59,673 nucleotides of DNA from CAVPPA01 sp050730755 (lineage in GTDB: Bacteria; Patescibacteriota; Saccharimonadia; Saccharimonadales; UBA4665). The translations under genes were made by a program, and so were the position numbers. The stretch spans positions 1 through 59,673 of the forward strand of contig JBOHNR010000013.1 in NCBI GenBank assembly GCA_050730755.1, read 5' to 3'. Below the pieces are notes generated by a model, which saw only the letters and a program-made list of their open reading frames with translations, did not search any database and was not told where the DNA came from. Shown here in pieces: positions 35,091 to 44,520 of this stretch; position 1 is the stretch's first letter, and each line of letters opens with the position of its first letter.

Positions 35091-36473
35091 CTAGTTTCCA
35101 AATGGATCGCTAGTTGATGCATGTCTGGTATCAAGTGAACTAAAACGTTGTTTCTCGGTATCAAAGTAGAGTTCAGTACCACCAGTCGGCCCATTACGGT
35201 GTTTTTTTATTAGAATGTCAGCAATCTTTTTTCGCTCAGTTTCAGGATTGTAGTATTCTTCCCTATAGATAAAAATAACGACATCTGAGTCTTGCTCAAT
35301 AGTACCTGAATCTCTTAGGTCGGCTAATTGCGGAATCTGGGGGTTTCTACTTTCGACTGACCGGCTCAGTTGCGATAAAGCCAGTAACGGCACGTTCAAT
35401 TCGCGAGCAACTCCTTTTAGACCCCGGGAGATTTCTGAAATTTCTTGAACCCTGTTACCTTCTCCGCCGTATCGCGCGGTACCACTCATTAGTTGCAGGT
35501 AGTCGAGAATGACAAGACCGAGTTGGCGTTGGTGAGCCTCGCGCCTAGCCTTGGTCCGTAAATCGCTGACAGTAATACTTGGCGTATCATCAATAAATAT
35601 TGGCGCTTCGGAAAGAACACCCATTGCTTGTCCGATTTTTTCAAAATCGGCATCCGTTAAATTACCAGTTCGTAGCGCCCAAGCATCGACACCGGATTCC
35701 ATGGATAATAGCCTATCAACGAGCTGTTCTTTGCTCATTTCAAGGCTAAAAATAAGGACAGGTAATTTCGACTGGACGGCTACGTGATGAGCTAGATTGA
35801 GTGCGAGAGACGTCTTGCCCATAGAGGGCCTGGAAGCTAAAACTATAAGATCTGAACGTTGCAAACCGGCTAGTATATTATCTAAATCCTTATATCCGGT
35901 CCGCACACCACGAATTTTTTCTTTGTCTTTATGGAGTTCGTCTAGCCGCTCGAAACTTTCCTCCAAAATTGTTTCAAGGCTTACAACAGTATGCTGAACA
36001 TACTTGTGGCTTACGTCGAATAATCGCGTTTCAGCCTGTTCGATGAGTTCTTTTAGGGACGTAGTTTCGTCGTGGCCGAAGCGGTTAATGTCCTGTGAGG
36101 CGGCAATCAGGCGCCGCCGGAGTGCTTTCTGGGCCACTATATCAGCGTATTGTTCAACATGAGAGGCCGTTGGTACGAAATTTGTTAACTCAGTCAAATA
36201 GGCCGGACCACCTATTATATCTAGGGTCTTGCTGGACTTTAGCTGATTGGCTAACGTTAGAACGTCAATGTCGCTTCGTTGATCATAGAGCTTGAGGACA
36301 GCCTCATAGATATATTTGTTTTTTTTATCGAAAAAATCGATCGGCGTGATTATATCAGCAATTTTAACTATGGCGTCATTATCAATTAGTATAGCGCCCA
36401 GCAGGCTTGCTTCAGCGTCAAGATTTTGCGGCGACTCACTAGTTCCGACCGGTTCCATAGTTACCCTCTTCAT
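35091..36473 (-). CDS. dnaB: Replicative DNA helicase DnaB
   Basis: A 460-aa helicase. The N-terminal domain begins PQNLDAEASLLGAILID; the RecA-like domain has Walker A SRPSMGKTS, Walker B LGLVILDYLQL, and the late HRNGPTGG loop. It unwinds DNA at the fork as a hexamer. No intein. It lies 14 nt downstream of dnaX on the same strand, so the two replisome genes are probably cotranscribed. Confidence 0.95.
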   Translation of the reverse strand: MKRVTMEPVGTSESPQNLDAEASLLGAILIDNDAIVKIADIITPIDFFDKKNKYIYEAVLKLYDQRSDIDVLTLANQLKSSKTLDIIGGPAYLTELTNFVPTASHVEQYADIVAQKALRRRLIAASQDINRFGHDETTSLKELIEQAETRLFDVSHKYVQHTVVSLETILEESFERLDELHKDKEKIRGVRTGYKDLDNILAGLQRSDLIVLASRPSMGKTSLALNLAHHVAVQSKLPVLIFSLEMSKEQLVDRLLSMESGVDAWALRTGNLTDADFEKIGQAMGVLSEAPIFIDDTPSITVSDLRTKARREAHQRQLGLVILDYLQLMSGTARYGGEGNRVQEISEISRGLKGVARELNVPLLALSQLSRSVESRNPQIPQLADLRDSGTIEQDSDVVIFIYREEYYNPETERKKIADILIKKHRNGPTGGTELYFDTEKQRFSSLDTRHASTSDPFGN

Positions 36474-36487
36474 TGTTTCTAGTATAT

Positions 36488-38008
36488 CTAAGATTCTAAC
36501 AGCTCACCACCGCCAAAGATATTGCTTATGGTGTCATAAGTTGTGACAAAAGGGTTAACTTGATTTGGATCGCCGTAATAATTATGAGATGAAATTAACG
36601 GTTGCGGCTCGTCTTTTTGATAGATACATTCGACTGTAATAATTTGCCCCGTTAAATCTCTTAAAACTGTCGTAAGAATATCCTTATTCTTAATGTCGTT
36701 AGCTCGTTTCTGATGAAAAGCGTAGCTAAAAGTAAGCCGTATTTTGCCTGGGGAAAAGTCTGAGCGGCCTAACTTAATAATGCCGTAAAGTGTGTTGTAT
36801 TTCTTCTTAAGTACATCTAAGACCGCTTGCCACTGCTCATTATCAATAGTCAGGACAGTGTTAGCAACTGCCGGCACAACCCTTTCGAATGATGGCGCCT
36901 CATTTTTTTTCAACACTGAATTATTTAGTTTGGGCTCTCGAGTTTTACTTTTAGTCGACGCCTTAGACTTGATTCCAAGTTCCTTTTTGTCCATTTTGGA
37001 TTCATTGGTTGACGTATCTTGGTTGGTTTCTGGCTGACTTAGCTGATCACTCGATAAGGATGCTTCTAACAAAATAAGCTCAATCAATTGGTCTGGGTTG
37101 TGTGATGCTGGGACGTCAATCAAGCGGTTTAAGATAGCTAAAATTGTTGGTTGGCTCAAAGTTGTCGGTTTGCTAAAGAGTGAGGTTCGCAACGTCTGGG
37201 CGAGCTGTTTGGCAATAGCCGCTGCCTGGTAGCCGTCTGCTCGCAACGATATTAAGAGTCCAACAAGACCATTCGAATCATGCTCCGTCAATAGGCGAAT
37301 AATATCCTTAATAGCGGTTTCTGACGGGATACCTAATAATTTTTCTAACTCGATGTGGCCAATTTTTTTATGAAGAGTGCTGGCTTGATCTAGCATGCCA
37401 ATACCGTCTCGAAAACTACCATCACTATGCTCGGCGATCATCCGCAGAGCGTCATCCGTAATATTAATTTTTTCAAGGTTAGCTATATGTCGGAGGTGTT
37501 TTACTGCCGTATCAACGTCAATCGGCCGAAACGTATAACGCTGAGTCCGGCTAATTATTGTAGCTGGCAGCTTATGGGCCTCAGTCGTTGCCAGGATAAA
37601 GATAACATGGGCAGGTGGTTCTTCTAAAGTTTTAAGGAGGGCATTAAAGGCGGAAGTCGACATCATATGTACTTCGTCTATTATATAAACTTTATACTTG
37701 CCGCTGGCTGGTGTCATATAAACTTTTTCGCGTAACTCGCGGACTTCATCAACGCCGCCAGTGCTGGCTGCATCTATCTCAATAATATCAAGATGGCTAT
37801 CTTCCCCAACGTAGGCCGCCCCATTAAGTTGGTGTGCTAAAATTCGAGCCACGCTAGTTTTACCGACGCCCCGCGGGCCCGTAAATAAATAGGCGTGGCT
37901 TATTCTACCCTGTTTTAGGGCGTTATTCAAAGCTTCAGTAATATGGTCCTGACCTAATATTTCACCCAATGTTTTTGATCTGTATTTTCTGTATAATGCC
38001 TGACCCAT
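36488..38008 (-). CDS. dnaX: DNA polymerase III gamma/tau subunit, lacking the zinc module
   Basis: A 506-aa clamp-loader ATPase: YRSKTLGEILGQDHI, Walker A GPRGVGKT, IIDEVHMMS (Walker B), sensor 1 ILATTEAHKLP and SRTQRYTFRP. The Cys-rich zinc module normally found between ARILA and EIDAAS is replaced by a short Cys-free loop (HQLNGAAYVGEDSHLDII). A Lys/Ser/Thr-rich linker at about residues 325-370 precedes a C-terminal domain. It loads the sliding clamp. It heads the dnaX-dnaB unit. Confidence 0.94.
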   Translation of the reverse strand: MGQALYRKYRSKTLGEILGQDHITEALNNALKQGRISHAYLFTGPRGVGKTSVARILAHQLNGAAYVGEDSHLDIIEIDAASTGGVDEVRELREKVYMTPASGKYKVYIIDEVHMMSTSAFNALLKTLEEPPAHVIFILATTEAHKLPATIISRTQRYTFRPIDVDTAVKHLRHIANLEKINITDDALRMIAEHSDGSFRDGIGMLDQASTLHKKIGHIELEKLLGIPSETAIKDIIRLLTEHDSNGLVGLLISLRADGYQAAAIAKQLAQTLRTSLFSKPTTLSQPTILAILNRLIDVPASHNPDQLIELILLEASLSSDQLSQPETNQDTSTNESKMDKKELGIKSKASTKSKTREPKLNNSVLKKNEAPSFERVVPAVANTVLTIDNEQWQAVLDVLKKKYNTLYGIIKLGRSDFSPGKIRLTFSYAFHQKRANDIKNKDILTTVLRDLTGQIITVECIYQKDEPQPLISSHNYYGDPNQVNPFVTTYDTISNIFGGGELLES

Positions 38009-38084
38009 GTGTGTTTTATTATAAGTCGCTTTTGGACAAACAAGTGTTGTGTAATGAATTACGTCTAGTTCATATTAAAAGCGG

Positions 38085-38594
38085 CTATAAGGCGGCCTCC
38101 AGAGCAGCCCATTCAGCATTATCGTTATCTTCCGGGACATTGACGCTAACCTGATCGTTTGGCCGAGCTTTAAAGTAGGTAACGCTAGCCAACAGTACTC
38201 TATAATCTTTATCGCCAGAGTTTACGAAATAATGGCCGTTTTCTAGTTTTAACGTCCCGACGATTTGTTTGCGTGGAATTGGTCCGATCTGCTTGTACAT
38301 GAATGTGCCATCATCGGCGATAGTCAGTTTTAAGATATCACCTTGAACCAACTTAGACTTTGAAGCGTAATTTGCTGGAACTGGATAAGTCTTACTATCA
38401 CTCCCGATCATATTCTGGCCGTCAAAAACTCCTTCAATGATTTTACCGATAGCATCATCGTTTGAAATTGGCGCAATCTTGGCATCATCGCCAACAATAC
38501 TGATCAACAGTTCAGTCGCAGCAGCCAGGTTTGTAGCTGCCTCTTGAATCAGCGACCTGAGCCGCTTAACTTGTTTCTCAGGTAAATCAGGCAT
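38085..38594 (-). CDS. Conserved-looking hypothetical protein, 169 aa
   Basis: A soluble protein. A helical N terminus (PEKQVKRLRSLIQEAATNLAA) is followed by a beta-rich domain: GVFDGQNMIGSD, TYPVPANYASKSKLVQGD, KLTIADDGTFMYKQIGPIPR and ENGHYFVNSG. I recall proteins of this pattern as CPR/Saccharibacteria hypotheticals; no function is known. It lies downstream of rplL behind a terminator, 76 nt before dnaX. Confidence 0.6.
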   Translation of the reverse strand: MPDLPEKQVKRLRSLIQEAATNLAAATELLISIVGDDAKIAPISNDDAIGKIIEGVFDGQNMIGSDSKTYPVPANYASKSKLVQGDILKLTIADDGTFMYKQIGPIPRKQIVGTLKLENGHYFVNSGDKDYRVLLASVTYFKARPNDQVSVNVPEDNDNAEWAALEAAL

Positions 38595-38699
38595 CTTTAT
38601 TATTCCCCGTCACTCGTAAGCTTTTTGTATACAGCTTTCTCTCCTAAAGCTAACATGTTTACTAAATCAAGTCAAAGCATGTATAGAACATGTGGAAAA

Positions 38700-38734
38700 C
38701 TCAGGCTGCCATCAGTTAACATCCGAAGCCTGAG
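38700..38734 (-). terminator. Intrinsic terminator after rplL
   Basis: An 8-bp inverted repeat, CTCAGGCT (38700-38707) with AGCCTGAG (38727-38734), lies 38 nt beyond the rplL stop. On the minus strand it is followed by TTTTCC. It should end the rplJ-rplL transcript. Confidence 0.6.
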
Positions 38735-38771
38735 AATTATGTGAGCAAATTACATTTTAGAAGTATTACTT

Positions 38772-39155
38772 TTAAACTAATTCTACAGTCGCGCCAGCTG
38801 CCTCAAGAACCTTCTTGGCATTCTCGGCATCGTCTTTCTTCGCTTTTTCTAAAACTGTTTTCGGCACTCCATCAACGATTGCCTTAGCATCGCCAAGACC
38901 GAGCTGAGTCAAGTCTTTGACTGCTTTAATGACAGCCACTTTCTGAGATCCGGCATCTTTTAAGATAACCTCATACTCAGATTTTTCTGAAACTGCCTCA
39001 CTGGCTTCAGAGCCAGCAGCTGCAGGAGCAGCTATAGCAGCGACAGCTGCCGTCGGCTCGATTCCATACTCGTCTTTTAAAATCCCCTTTAATTCATTGA
39101 CTTCCAGAACAGTTAGTTCCGTAAGGTCCTTTGCCAGTTTTTTTAAATCTGCCAT
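38772..39155 (-). CDS. rplL: Ribosomal protein L7/L12
   Basis: A 127-aa acidic stalk protein. The N-terminal dimer domain (LAKDLTELTVLEVNELKGIL), Ala-rich hinge (AAVAAIAAPAAAGSEA) and C-terminal factor-binding domain (EYEVILKDAG, KIA/V..AVKDLT.LGL.DAK, TVLEKAKKDDAE) are all present. It binds L10 and recruits translation GTPases. GGAG ribosome site upstream (AAGGAGATATTTT before the ATG). 18 nt after rplJ. Confidence 0.97.
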   Translation of the reverse strand: MADLKKLAKDLTELTVLEVNELKGILKDEYGIEPTAAVAAIAAPAAAGSEASEAVSEKSEYEVILKDAGSQKVAVIKAVKDLTQLGLGDAKAIVDGVPKTVLEKAKKDDAENAKKVLEAAGATVELV

Positions 39156-39173
39156 AAAATATCTCCTTAATAG

Positions 39174-39698
39174 TTAATTTCCCGCTTTAACCGATAGACC
39201 ATCTAACAGGCCATGTATATCGCCGGAAAGACTGTTCATTGCGTCATTAATTGGCGTTGCCAGGATAGCTAAGACTTGAGCAAGTAGTTGAGACTTGCTC
39301 GGTAATATAGCTAGAGCCTTAACTTCTTCTCCGGTTAGGAACTTGCCATCAGCGCTTATGGCACCGATAAATTCAAGTGTTTGATTCTGCTTATTAAAGA
39401 CATCGACAACTTGAGCCGGGGCGACTTCATCATCACTGTTAAAAGCATAAAGAAGCATCCCTTCTAGGGTACTTGTGTCGACATTCTTGAGAGACTCTGT
39501 TTGATTTATTGCTAATCTAACTAAACGATTTTTGGCAACCTTGACGATAGTTCCGTTTTGCCGGGCTTGTCGGCGAAGCTGCTGCATTCCCTTAACAGTC
39601 GTGCCCTTGTAGTTAGCAATTACTGTCATTTTTGAAGTGCTAAGTAAGCCACTCATTTCTGATACTACTTCATTTTTTTGACTTTTAGTTAGGGCCAT
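39174..39698 (-). CDS. rplJ: Ribosomal protein L10
   Basis: A 174-aa protein: MALTKSQKNEVVSEMSGLL, VIANYKGTTVKGMQQLRRQA and KVAKNRLVRLAI in the RNA-binding domain, with the C-terminal helix that anchors L7/L12 dimers. It is preceded by the L10 leader RNA, through which L10(L12)4 normally represses its own operon. Ribosome site GAGAGG before the ATG. Confidence 0.96.
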   Translation of the reverse strand: MALTKSQKNEVVSEMSGLLSTSKMTVIANYKGTTVKGMQQLRRQARQNGTIVKVAKNRLVRLAINQTESLKNVDTSTLEGMLLYAFNSDDEVAPAQVVDVFNKQNQTLEFIGAISADGKFLTGEEVKALAILPSKSQLLAQVLAILATPINDAMNSLSGDIHGLLDGLSVKAGN

Positions 39699-39768
39699 AT
39701 ATATCCTCTCGTAACGATCTTTTGTAAAGCTTTCGACCTTATTTTAAGCTTCACTGATATGCCAAACT

Positions 39769-39866
39769 AAAAAACGTCTCGGCTAGACCAAAGACGCTTA
39801 AATAGAACCGTCTAACCTCGGCGACTTTATTAAGGCTAAATACCCGTCGCTGTCTTTGGCAATCTG
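39769..39866 (-). promoter_or_regulatory. L10 ribosomal-protein leader with intrinsic attenuator
   Basis: On the minus strand the leader reads AAAGACAGCGACGGG, then CTTAATAAAGTCGCCGAGG, the conserved core of the L10 leader (Rfam L10_leader), then a hairpin 39792-39796/39775-39779 (CGTCT/AGACG, with inner GG/CC) followed by six T (39774-39769). The hairpin plus T run is a terminator about 70 nt before rplJ. L10-L12 binding to the core should favour termination. The core is seen; the mechanism is known from other bacteria. Confidence 0.8.
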
Positions 39867-39873
39867 GAGCTAT

Positions 39874-39901
39874 TTTATAACGGAGAGGCTACTCCTGTCA
39901 A
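39874..39901 (-). promoter_or_regulatory. Promoter of the rplJ-rplL operon
   Basis: On the minus strand: TTGACA (39896-39901), a 16-nt spacer and TATAAA (39874-39879). The start site near 39867 is exactly the 5' edge of the L10 leader. Confidence 0.7.
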
Positions 39902-40004
39902 TGAAGTTATAAGGGGACCATCCCGGACGCAAAGTAAGGCCCGCCGATCAGAAGAATATAAAAACACTTAACCCAGGGACATTTTAAGCAAAGTGAAGAT
40001 TGGA

Positions 40005-40544
40005 TTAGTCGGAAGAAGTTAGGGCGGCTTCAGCCAGCAACAAGGCTTCAGTATACTCGGATAAAAATGTTGAGTTGTTGACGCTATCTGGGTGCTCAAC
40101 TAAGTCCGAATCACGGAGACTGACCGGGCCAACTCTCCGACTGGCGTCCGTGAATTGCTTATCATGATAAGTTTTTTGAACAGATAGCCACATGACGCCT
40201 GAGTCACCATAGGAATACTTGGCTGGTGGTCGATCCTTCCACCATACGACACTAAATTTTAGTGCCGTGATGACACCATCGTCCTCGTTAACCGGTATTG
40301 TGCTACTTTCAGCTGACGGGGAATGGTCATCTCCAGGCGAAATCATAATTGATCCCTCGTCCAATGCTATAATCTGAACTGTCCGCTCGACCAATTGGTC
40401 CCAATTACGAACTCTTTCGCCAGGCGAAACGTCCGCCCACTTCGCCTTCAGGACTGCTTCCCTACCAAGTCGTGATCTTGACTCGTCAACCGCCTCTCTA
40501 ATTCTGGATTTATCGGCGTCCCATGGCAGAACTTCAGATATCAT
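40005..40544 (-). CDS. Hypothetical 179-aa protein
   Basis: Soluble, acidic, Asp/Ser-rich protein without signal peptide. Features: SRSRLGREAVLKAKWADVSP, an acidic loop DDHSPSAES, ALKFSVVWWKDRPPAKYSYG and LRDSDLVEHPD. Not recognised. It is divergent from the 204-aa hypothetical gene across a 161-nt spacer; the two may share regulation. Confidence 0.5.
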   Translation of the reverse strand: MISEVLPWDADKSRIREAVDESRSRLGREAVLKAKWADVSPGERVRNWDQLVERTVQIIALDEGSIMISPGDDHSPSAESSTIPVNEDDGVITALKFSVVWWKDRPPAKYSYGDSGVMWLSVQKTYHDKQFTDASRRVGPVSLRDSDLVEHPDSVNNSTFLSEYTEALLLAEAALTSSD

Positions 40545-40705
40545 GACAGTCTACTTTTCCTTTTCTCTACTTCCCAAATACTAATATTTGAAATTATGCT
40601 ACTATTCTGGCTTTATGGCAAACTAAAATCCGACGATTCCGATGTATTGCATTTTCTACAATAAAAGGTATTATTGCTATTGGCAAACAACACAACTAGA
40701 TAAAA

Positions 40706-41320
40706 ATGATTAATTCAACAGAAGTTATTAGAAGCGACCACTCGGGCGCTGCCCTTGACGTTAGGGATATCCCATCCTCCGTCCAACCAGAAAAATATTG
40801 GCCGTCACCCCCTGACAGAGAATACCTGGATATAATTACTCTTTATAGTTCTCATCTGAAAAGTAACGAATTGCGCCGGTTTGAATTGCGATCCGAGCCG
40901 CAACAATTAACCGATTTGGTAGAATTCTATACGACAGCTCAATTGCCGGATACAATGTCTTCTAATGCTCTTTCCCTATGCCACGCTTACTCTCGCTTAG
41001 GCGATATAAACAATTTCCTAAATACAGATACCGAATCACAAGGGCGGTGGCACCTGCCTACACCGCCAAGCCCAGATAGGTTTCGAAGCGAGCTGACAAA
41101 GCATCGCATTTTGGCAGGCGTGAAAGTTTTATTAAGCAGCTACGCGATTACTGGCACTGCCCCCAATCTTTCATTTCTTGACGATGAAACGGCCCTAGAA
41201 CCTTCTGTGCAGCTGATCGAAGGAAAAATAGGTGGCTTTATTTTAGCTAAGTATAGTACTACTTCAGTCGGCTCTGATCTGGTGATGAAGCGGCCGGCAG
41301 AAGTTTTTGCTGCTACTTAA
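40706..41320 (+). CDS. Hypothetical 204-aa protein
   Basis: Soluble, no signal peptide or membrane segment. It has EYLDIITLYSSHLKSNELRR, a helix-rich middle and a Pro-rich HLPTPPSPDRF before another helical part. Not recognised. The 3' end overlaps the convergent tmk-thyX gene by 8 nt. No clear ribosome binding site. Confidence 0.5.
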   Translation: MINSTEVIRSDHSGAALDVRDIPSSVQPEKYWPSPPDREYLDIITLYSSHLKSNELRRFELRSEPQQLTDLVEFYTTAQLPDTMSSNALSLCHAYSRLGDINNFLNTDTESQGRWHLPTPPSPDRFRSELTKHRILAGVKVLLSSYAITGTAPNLSFLDDETALEPSVQLIEGKIGGFILAKYSTTSVGSDLVMKRPAEVFAAT

Positions 41321-43673
41321 GCGTCTGCAACTTAAATTGGGTGTAGCGCTCAGCTGCCAGCCGGGTTAATTCAGGATCCTCGGCTTGATTAACAAACTTC
41401 ATCTGGGCAGCTAATACGGGGTGGACATCAGCTAATATTTGATACATCTGTAAGGCCAGCTTGCGGTAGCCGGGATGGCCTTGCGGGCTGGTTCGAAGCT
41501 CAAATAAATGGAAAGCCTCTCTGGCATTAAATGTTACCTTCCATCGCATTTTATGGCCTAGCAGCGTGGCGTACTGGGCCTCAGTGGTGTAACCAGCTTT
41601 TTGGAGCAAGCTATATAACTCGAGACTCAGGTCAAAACAGTTTTCAAAATCATCAGTCAAGTTAGCTTGTTCGATAAGATCGGGAACTTCGTAACCAAAG
41701 CGAGGCGTCAGCAATTGCCACTCGAGATCATCAACCATCCTATGCCTTTGTAAATCACGAAAGATGCCGTAATCGCAGATCAGATCCCAGCTATAGTGCA
41801 TCTTTTCAATGGCCCGAGCGGGCCGGTGACGCCGGTTCAGTCGCTCACCCATATAAGTTTCAAAAACATGAATTTTCTTAGCGTAAGACCATTCGTCGAC
41901 TTCTTGTCTAATGGCCGACAATGGCTGGTCGCTGAATTCATAAAGCATGTCAGCTACGATATCCAGCTCATTATGCGGCCAAAAACTAGAAAGTGTTACG
42001 GCTTCAGCCCGTTCTGAATAATTATTCGGCAGATATTTTCGGGCCAATTTCTTGATGTTATTATGAGTATTCGATTGGTAAGCGATACTAGCTCCGCCAC
42101 GGTCTGGCTTATCGGCCCGTTCTAAAAAGACCGGCATAACTTTCCGGCACTCGTCTAAAATTCCCTGCCCGGTTTGACGAGCTTCAGCTAGGTCATCGCT
42201 CATAAGATGCATGATTAGACTTTCTAAGGCTTGGCCAGAGGCGTAAATGCCGACCGTCGACTCTGTGGCAACCGGTAAAACTGACCGGGCGGCGTCACAG
42301 GCTTGAGCCCTGACAGCGCTTCGCCAAGCGGCATCACGTTCAGTCTGAGGCGTGATAGAAACGTTCTGTATATAATCATTTAGCGAACGAACTATACTAG
42401 AATACAGCCCGAAAATTTGTTGCATGCGGTGAACGTAGCTCCGTTTCGTGGCTTCGTCAAAGTTTTCCGGTACATGAAACTTATACTTTCCGGCTTGATC
42501 GGTTTGATCAAAATATATATATCTTGTAGATTGCTCAAGGTAAGAGGCCAACCGACCCCATTCCAACTTTTTAGTCAGTAGATTCGATGCCTTTTCGACA
42601 ACCAGATGCTGACCAGCCAGTTGCTGGACCGAGTCATCGCCATAGGACGTAATAATCCGTTGAAGTAATTTCTCGTCCTTGCCTAGATTATGAGCAAACT
42701 CATCTAAAATCGTAACCCGCATATCATCACCGCGCCTAGAAAGTCGAGCCATGGCGGCGGCTATAGTCATTGGCGAAAGCGTGTCATTAAAAGCGTAAAT
42801 ATTGCCATCGACGTTTGAAATGGTATTCGCCAAGTAATCGTAGCCGGCTTTTGTAATTCGAGTGGTATGCTTGTCCTTCTCGATGTATGGGTTGTCAGTT
42901 TGAAGTTGAGGCTCAGCTGGCTCTATAGCGGCCACCAGTTGGGTGTTTTGCTTTAGTCTGGTGGCCTCGGGTAGTAAAGGTGTAATTTTCTCCCAAAGTA
43001 ATTTATTGATTGCCTCGACACTAAGAAGTTTACCGCCGCGAGTACAGTCAATCCTCATAAAATCTTTCGGGAAGAGCTGACACATATCATCGTAGACTTC
43101 GACCGAGAGCTGCATATGAGACAAGTTCGCTTCGTGAATATCGCGTTTTTTGTCGGTATAGCTGCGACTGGATTTCAAATCAACCAAACTCTGGGCAATC
43201 TCAGCCGGAACTCGCAGGACAATACTTAAATCGGGCCTGGGAATACCGAGCGTCCGAAATTCCAGATTGTCAAGCCAAATGAAATAGCCTCGTCGTTCTT
43301 CAGGATGTTTGAACTTAGTACCTTGGTGAGCCATATTGGAACCCGTAAAACGGTTACTGAGTACAATTTTGCCTTCGTTCAAAGCAGACTTTATATCTTT
43401 CGCCGTTTCATAACGATCGAGTGCATAAAACAAAGAACAAGCGTAGGGATTGACTTCGTCGGCATCGCCGTATTCACCGTTTAAGTACTGCTTGACGAAG
43501 AAACTGGATGGCTCGTCGTATCTTGGAAAATCAAAGCTAGCCACCTCATAACCAGCCTCGCGTAAACGCCGCTCGACTAACTCAAATTGAGTACTTTTGC
43601 CCGAACCATCGGTCCCTTCAATGGCAACGAATGTTCCCTTAGTCGCCGAATTAAACATCGTACGCCAATCCAT
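41313..43673 (-). CDS. Thymidylate kinase fused to a tandem ThyX-type thymidylate synthase
   Basis: A 786-aa fusion. Residues 1-235 are dTMP kinase: P-loop EGTDGSGKST (19-28), DRY (86-88) and SNRFTGSNMAHQG (106-118). Residues about 265-525 form a first ThyX half with ASYLEQSTRY (376-385) and ARSVLP (462-467) but no RHR. Residues about 530-786 form a second half with QRHR (642-645), a degenerate second part (DDLEWQLLTPRFGY) and NAREAFHLFELR (716-727). The ThyX signature RHRxxSxxExSxRY is thus split over two repeats. One chain could make dTMP from dUMP and phosphorylate it. dcd follows 29 nt upstream on the same strand. Confidence 0.85.
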   Translation of the reverse strand: MDWRTMFNSATKGTFVAIEGTDGSGKSTQFELVERRLREAGYEVASFDFPRYDEPSSFFVKQYLNGEYGDADEVNPYACSLFYALDRYETAKDIKSALNEGKIVLSNRFTGSNMAHQGTKFKHPEERRGYFIWLDNLEFRTLGIPRPDLSIVLRVPAEIAQSLVDLKSSRSYTDKKRDIHEANLSHMQLSVEVYDDMCQLFPKDFMRIDCTRGGKLLSVEAINKLLWEKITPLLPEATRLKQNTQLVAAIEPAEPQLQTDNPYIEKDKHTTRITKAGYDYLANTISNVDGNIYAFNDTLSPMTIAAAMARLSRRGDDMRVTILDEFAHNLGKDEKLLQRIITSYGDDSVQQLAGQHLVVEKASNLLTKKLEWGRLASYLEQSTRYIYFDQTDQAGKYKFHVPENFDEATKRSYVHRMQQIFGLYSSIVRSLNDYIQNVSITPQTERDAAWRSAVRAQACDAARSVLPVATESTVGIYASGQALESLIMHLMSDDLAEARQTGQGILDECRKVMPVFLERADKPDRGGASIAYQSNTHNNIKKLARKYLPNNYSERAEAVTLSSFWPHNELDIVADMLYEFSDQPLSAIRQEVDEWSYAKKIHVFETYMGERLNRRHRPARAIEKMHYSWDLICDYGIFRDLQRHRMVDDLEWQLLTPRFGYEVPDLIEQANLTDDFENCFDLSLELYSLLQKAGYTTEAQYATLLGHKMRWKVTFNAREAFHLFELRTSPQGHPGYRKLALQMYQILADVHPVLAAQMKFVNQAEDPELTRLAAERYTQFKLQTLK

Positions 43674-43702
43674 TTCCGAATGTTCTCAAGTCAACCAAAG
43701 CT

Positions 43703-44416
43703 CTACAAGTCATTTAGGTCCTTTATTTTAGTTGGTGGCTCACGTTTATCCAAGAAGGCCCTGGGTAGCATCAGCGATGGCTTCCAGTGCTTAATAAGTT
43801 GCTTAAGATCAGTTCCCTGTTGATATTTACCGCTATGCTTATTGTCTCGACCGGAGCCATAGTTCCCCTCAACATCGCCCGATTCGTAAAATATAATCTG
43901 CGCTATACGCTCTCCAACCGGTAATAACATGGTCTCACGCCGGTTTAGGTTAAATATTTCGAGCGTCAAACGGTTAATGTAACCTGGGTCAATCCAGCCG
44001 GCATCGAAGCTAACGGCTAATCCGTTACGACCCCAAGTGGAACGTGACTTGACTTCACAAGCTCCAGGCGGCCGAATCCCAAAAAATTCATGCGTATGCC
44101 CCAAAATTCGTTCGCCTGGCCGGATTGGGATAACCAGATAATTCGGCGGTATGCCAGTCAGTAGCTTAATTCCATTGTCCTGGCACCATTCTTTGTGGAC
44201 AACAGCCTGATGAGGACCATCGAAATAACGAGCCACATCGTTCTCGTCAAAGGGGTTATAAATAGGGTGGTCACCGATTTGTTCGGTTTGATAGTAATAA
44301 TGCCCCAACGTCACGTCAAGGCTGGCATGGCTAACATGTAACTTATTAAAAGGCTCACAGACAATGTGACCATCAGCGATGGCCGCTCTAATCTGTTTGT
44401 TGCTATAAATCGCCAA
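43703..44416 (-). CDS. dcd: dCTP deaminase
   Basis: A 237-aa trimeric dUTPase-fold protein: MAIYSNKQIRAAI, LDVTLGHYYYQ, ERILGHTHEFFG, PPGACEVKSRSTWGRNGL (catalytic region), FDAGWIDPGY and ERIAQIIFYE. It makes dUTP (or dUMP if bifunctional) from dCTP, feeding the thymidylate synthase encoded 29 nt downstream. Gene order dcd then tmk-thyX suggests a dTTP operon. Confidence 0.92.
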   Translation of the reverse strand: MAIYSNKQIRAAIADGHIVCEPFNKLHVSHASLDVTLGHYYYQTEQIGDHPIYNPFDENDVARYFDGPHQAVVHKEWCQDNGIKLLTGIPPNYLVIPIRPGERILGHTHEFFGIRPPGACEVKSRSTWGRNGLAVSFDAGWIDPGYINRLTLEIFNLNRRETMLLPVGERIAQIIFYESGDVEGNYGSGRDNKHSGKYQQGTDLKQLIKHWKPSLMLPRAFLDKREPPTKIKDLNDL

Positions 44417-44520
44417 GGCGTACCCCTCACAATACCTATAGCAATTCTACGTAATAACTTTAGGTAATTGCAATTGTAAAAATGACATACTTCTCAAATA
44501 ATCGTAGGCAAAAAATCAGA

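Noticed and set aside
39910..39970. GGACGCAAAG stretch resembling part of a c-di-GMP-I (GEMM) riboswitch
   Set aside because: Only one short block matches; the partner GCAAACC block and the closing helix are absent, and no plus-strand gene follows.
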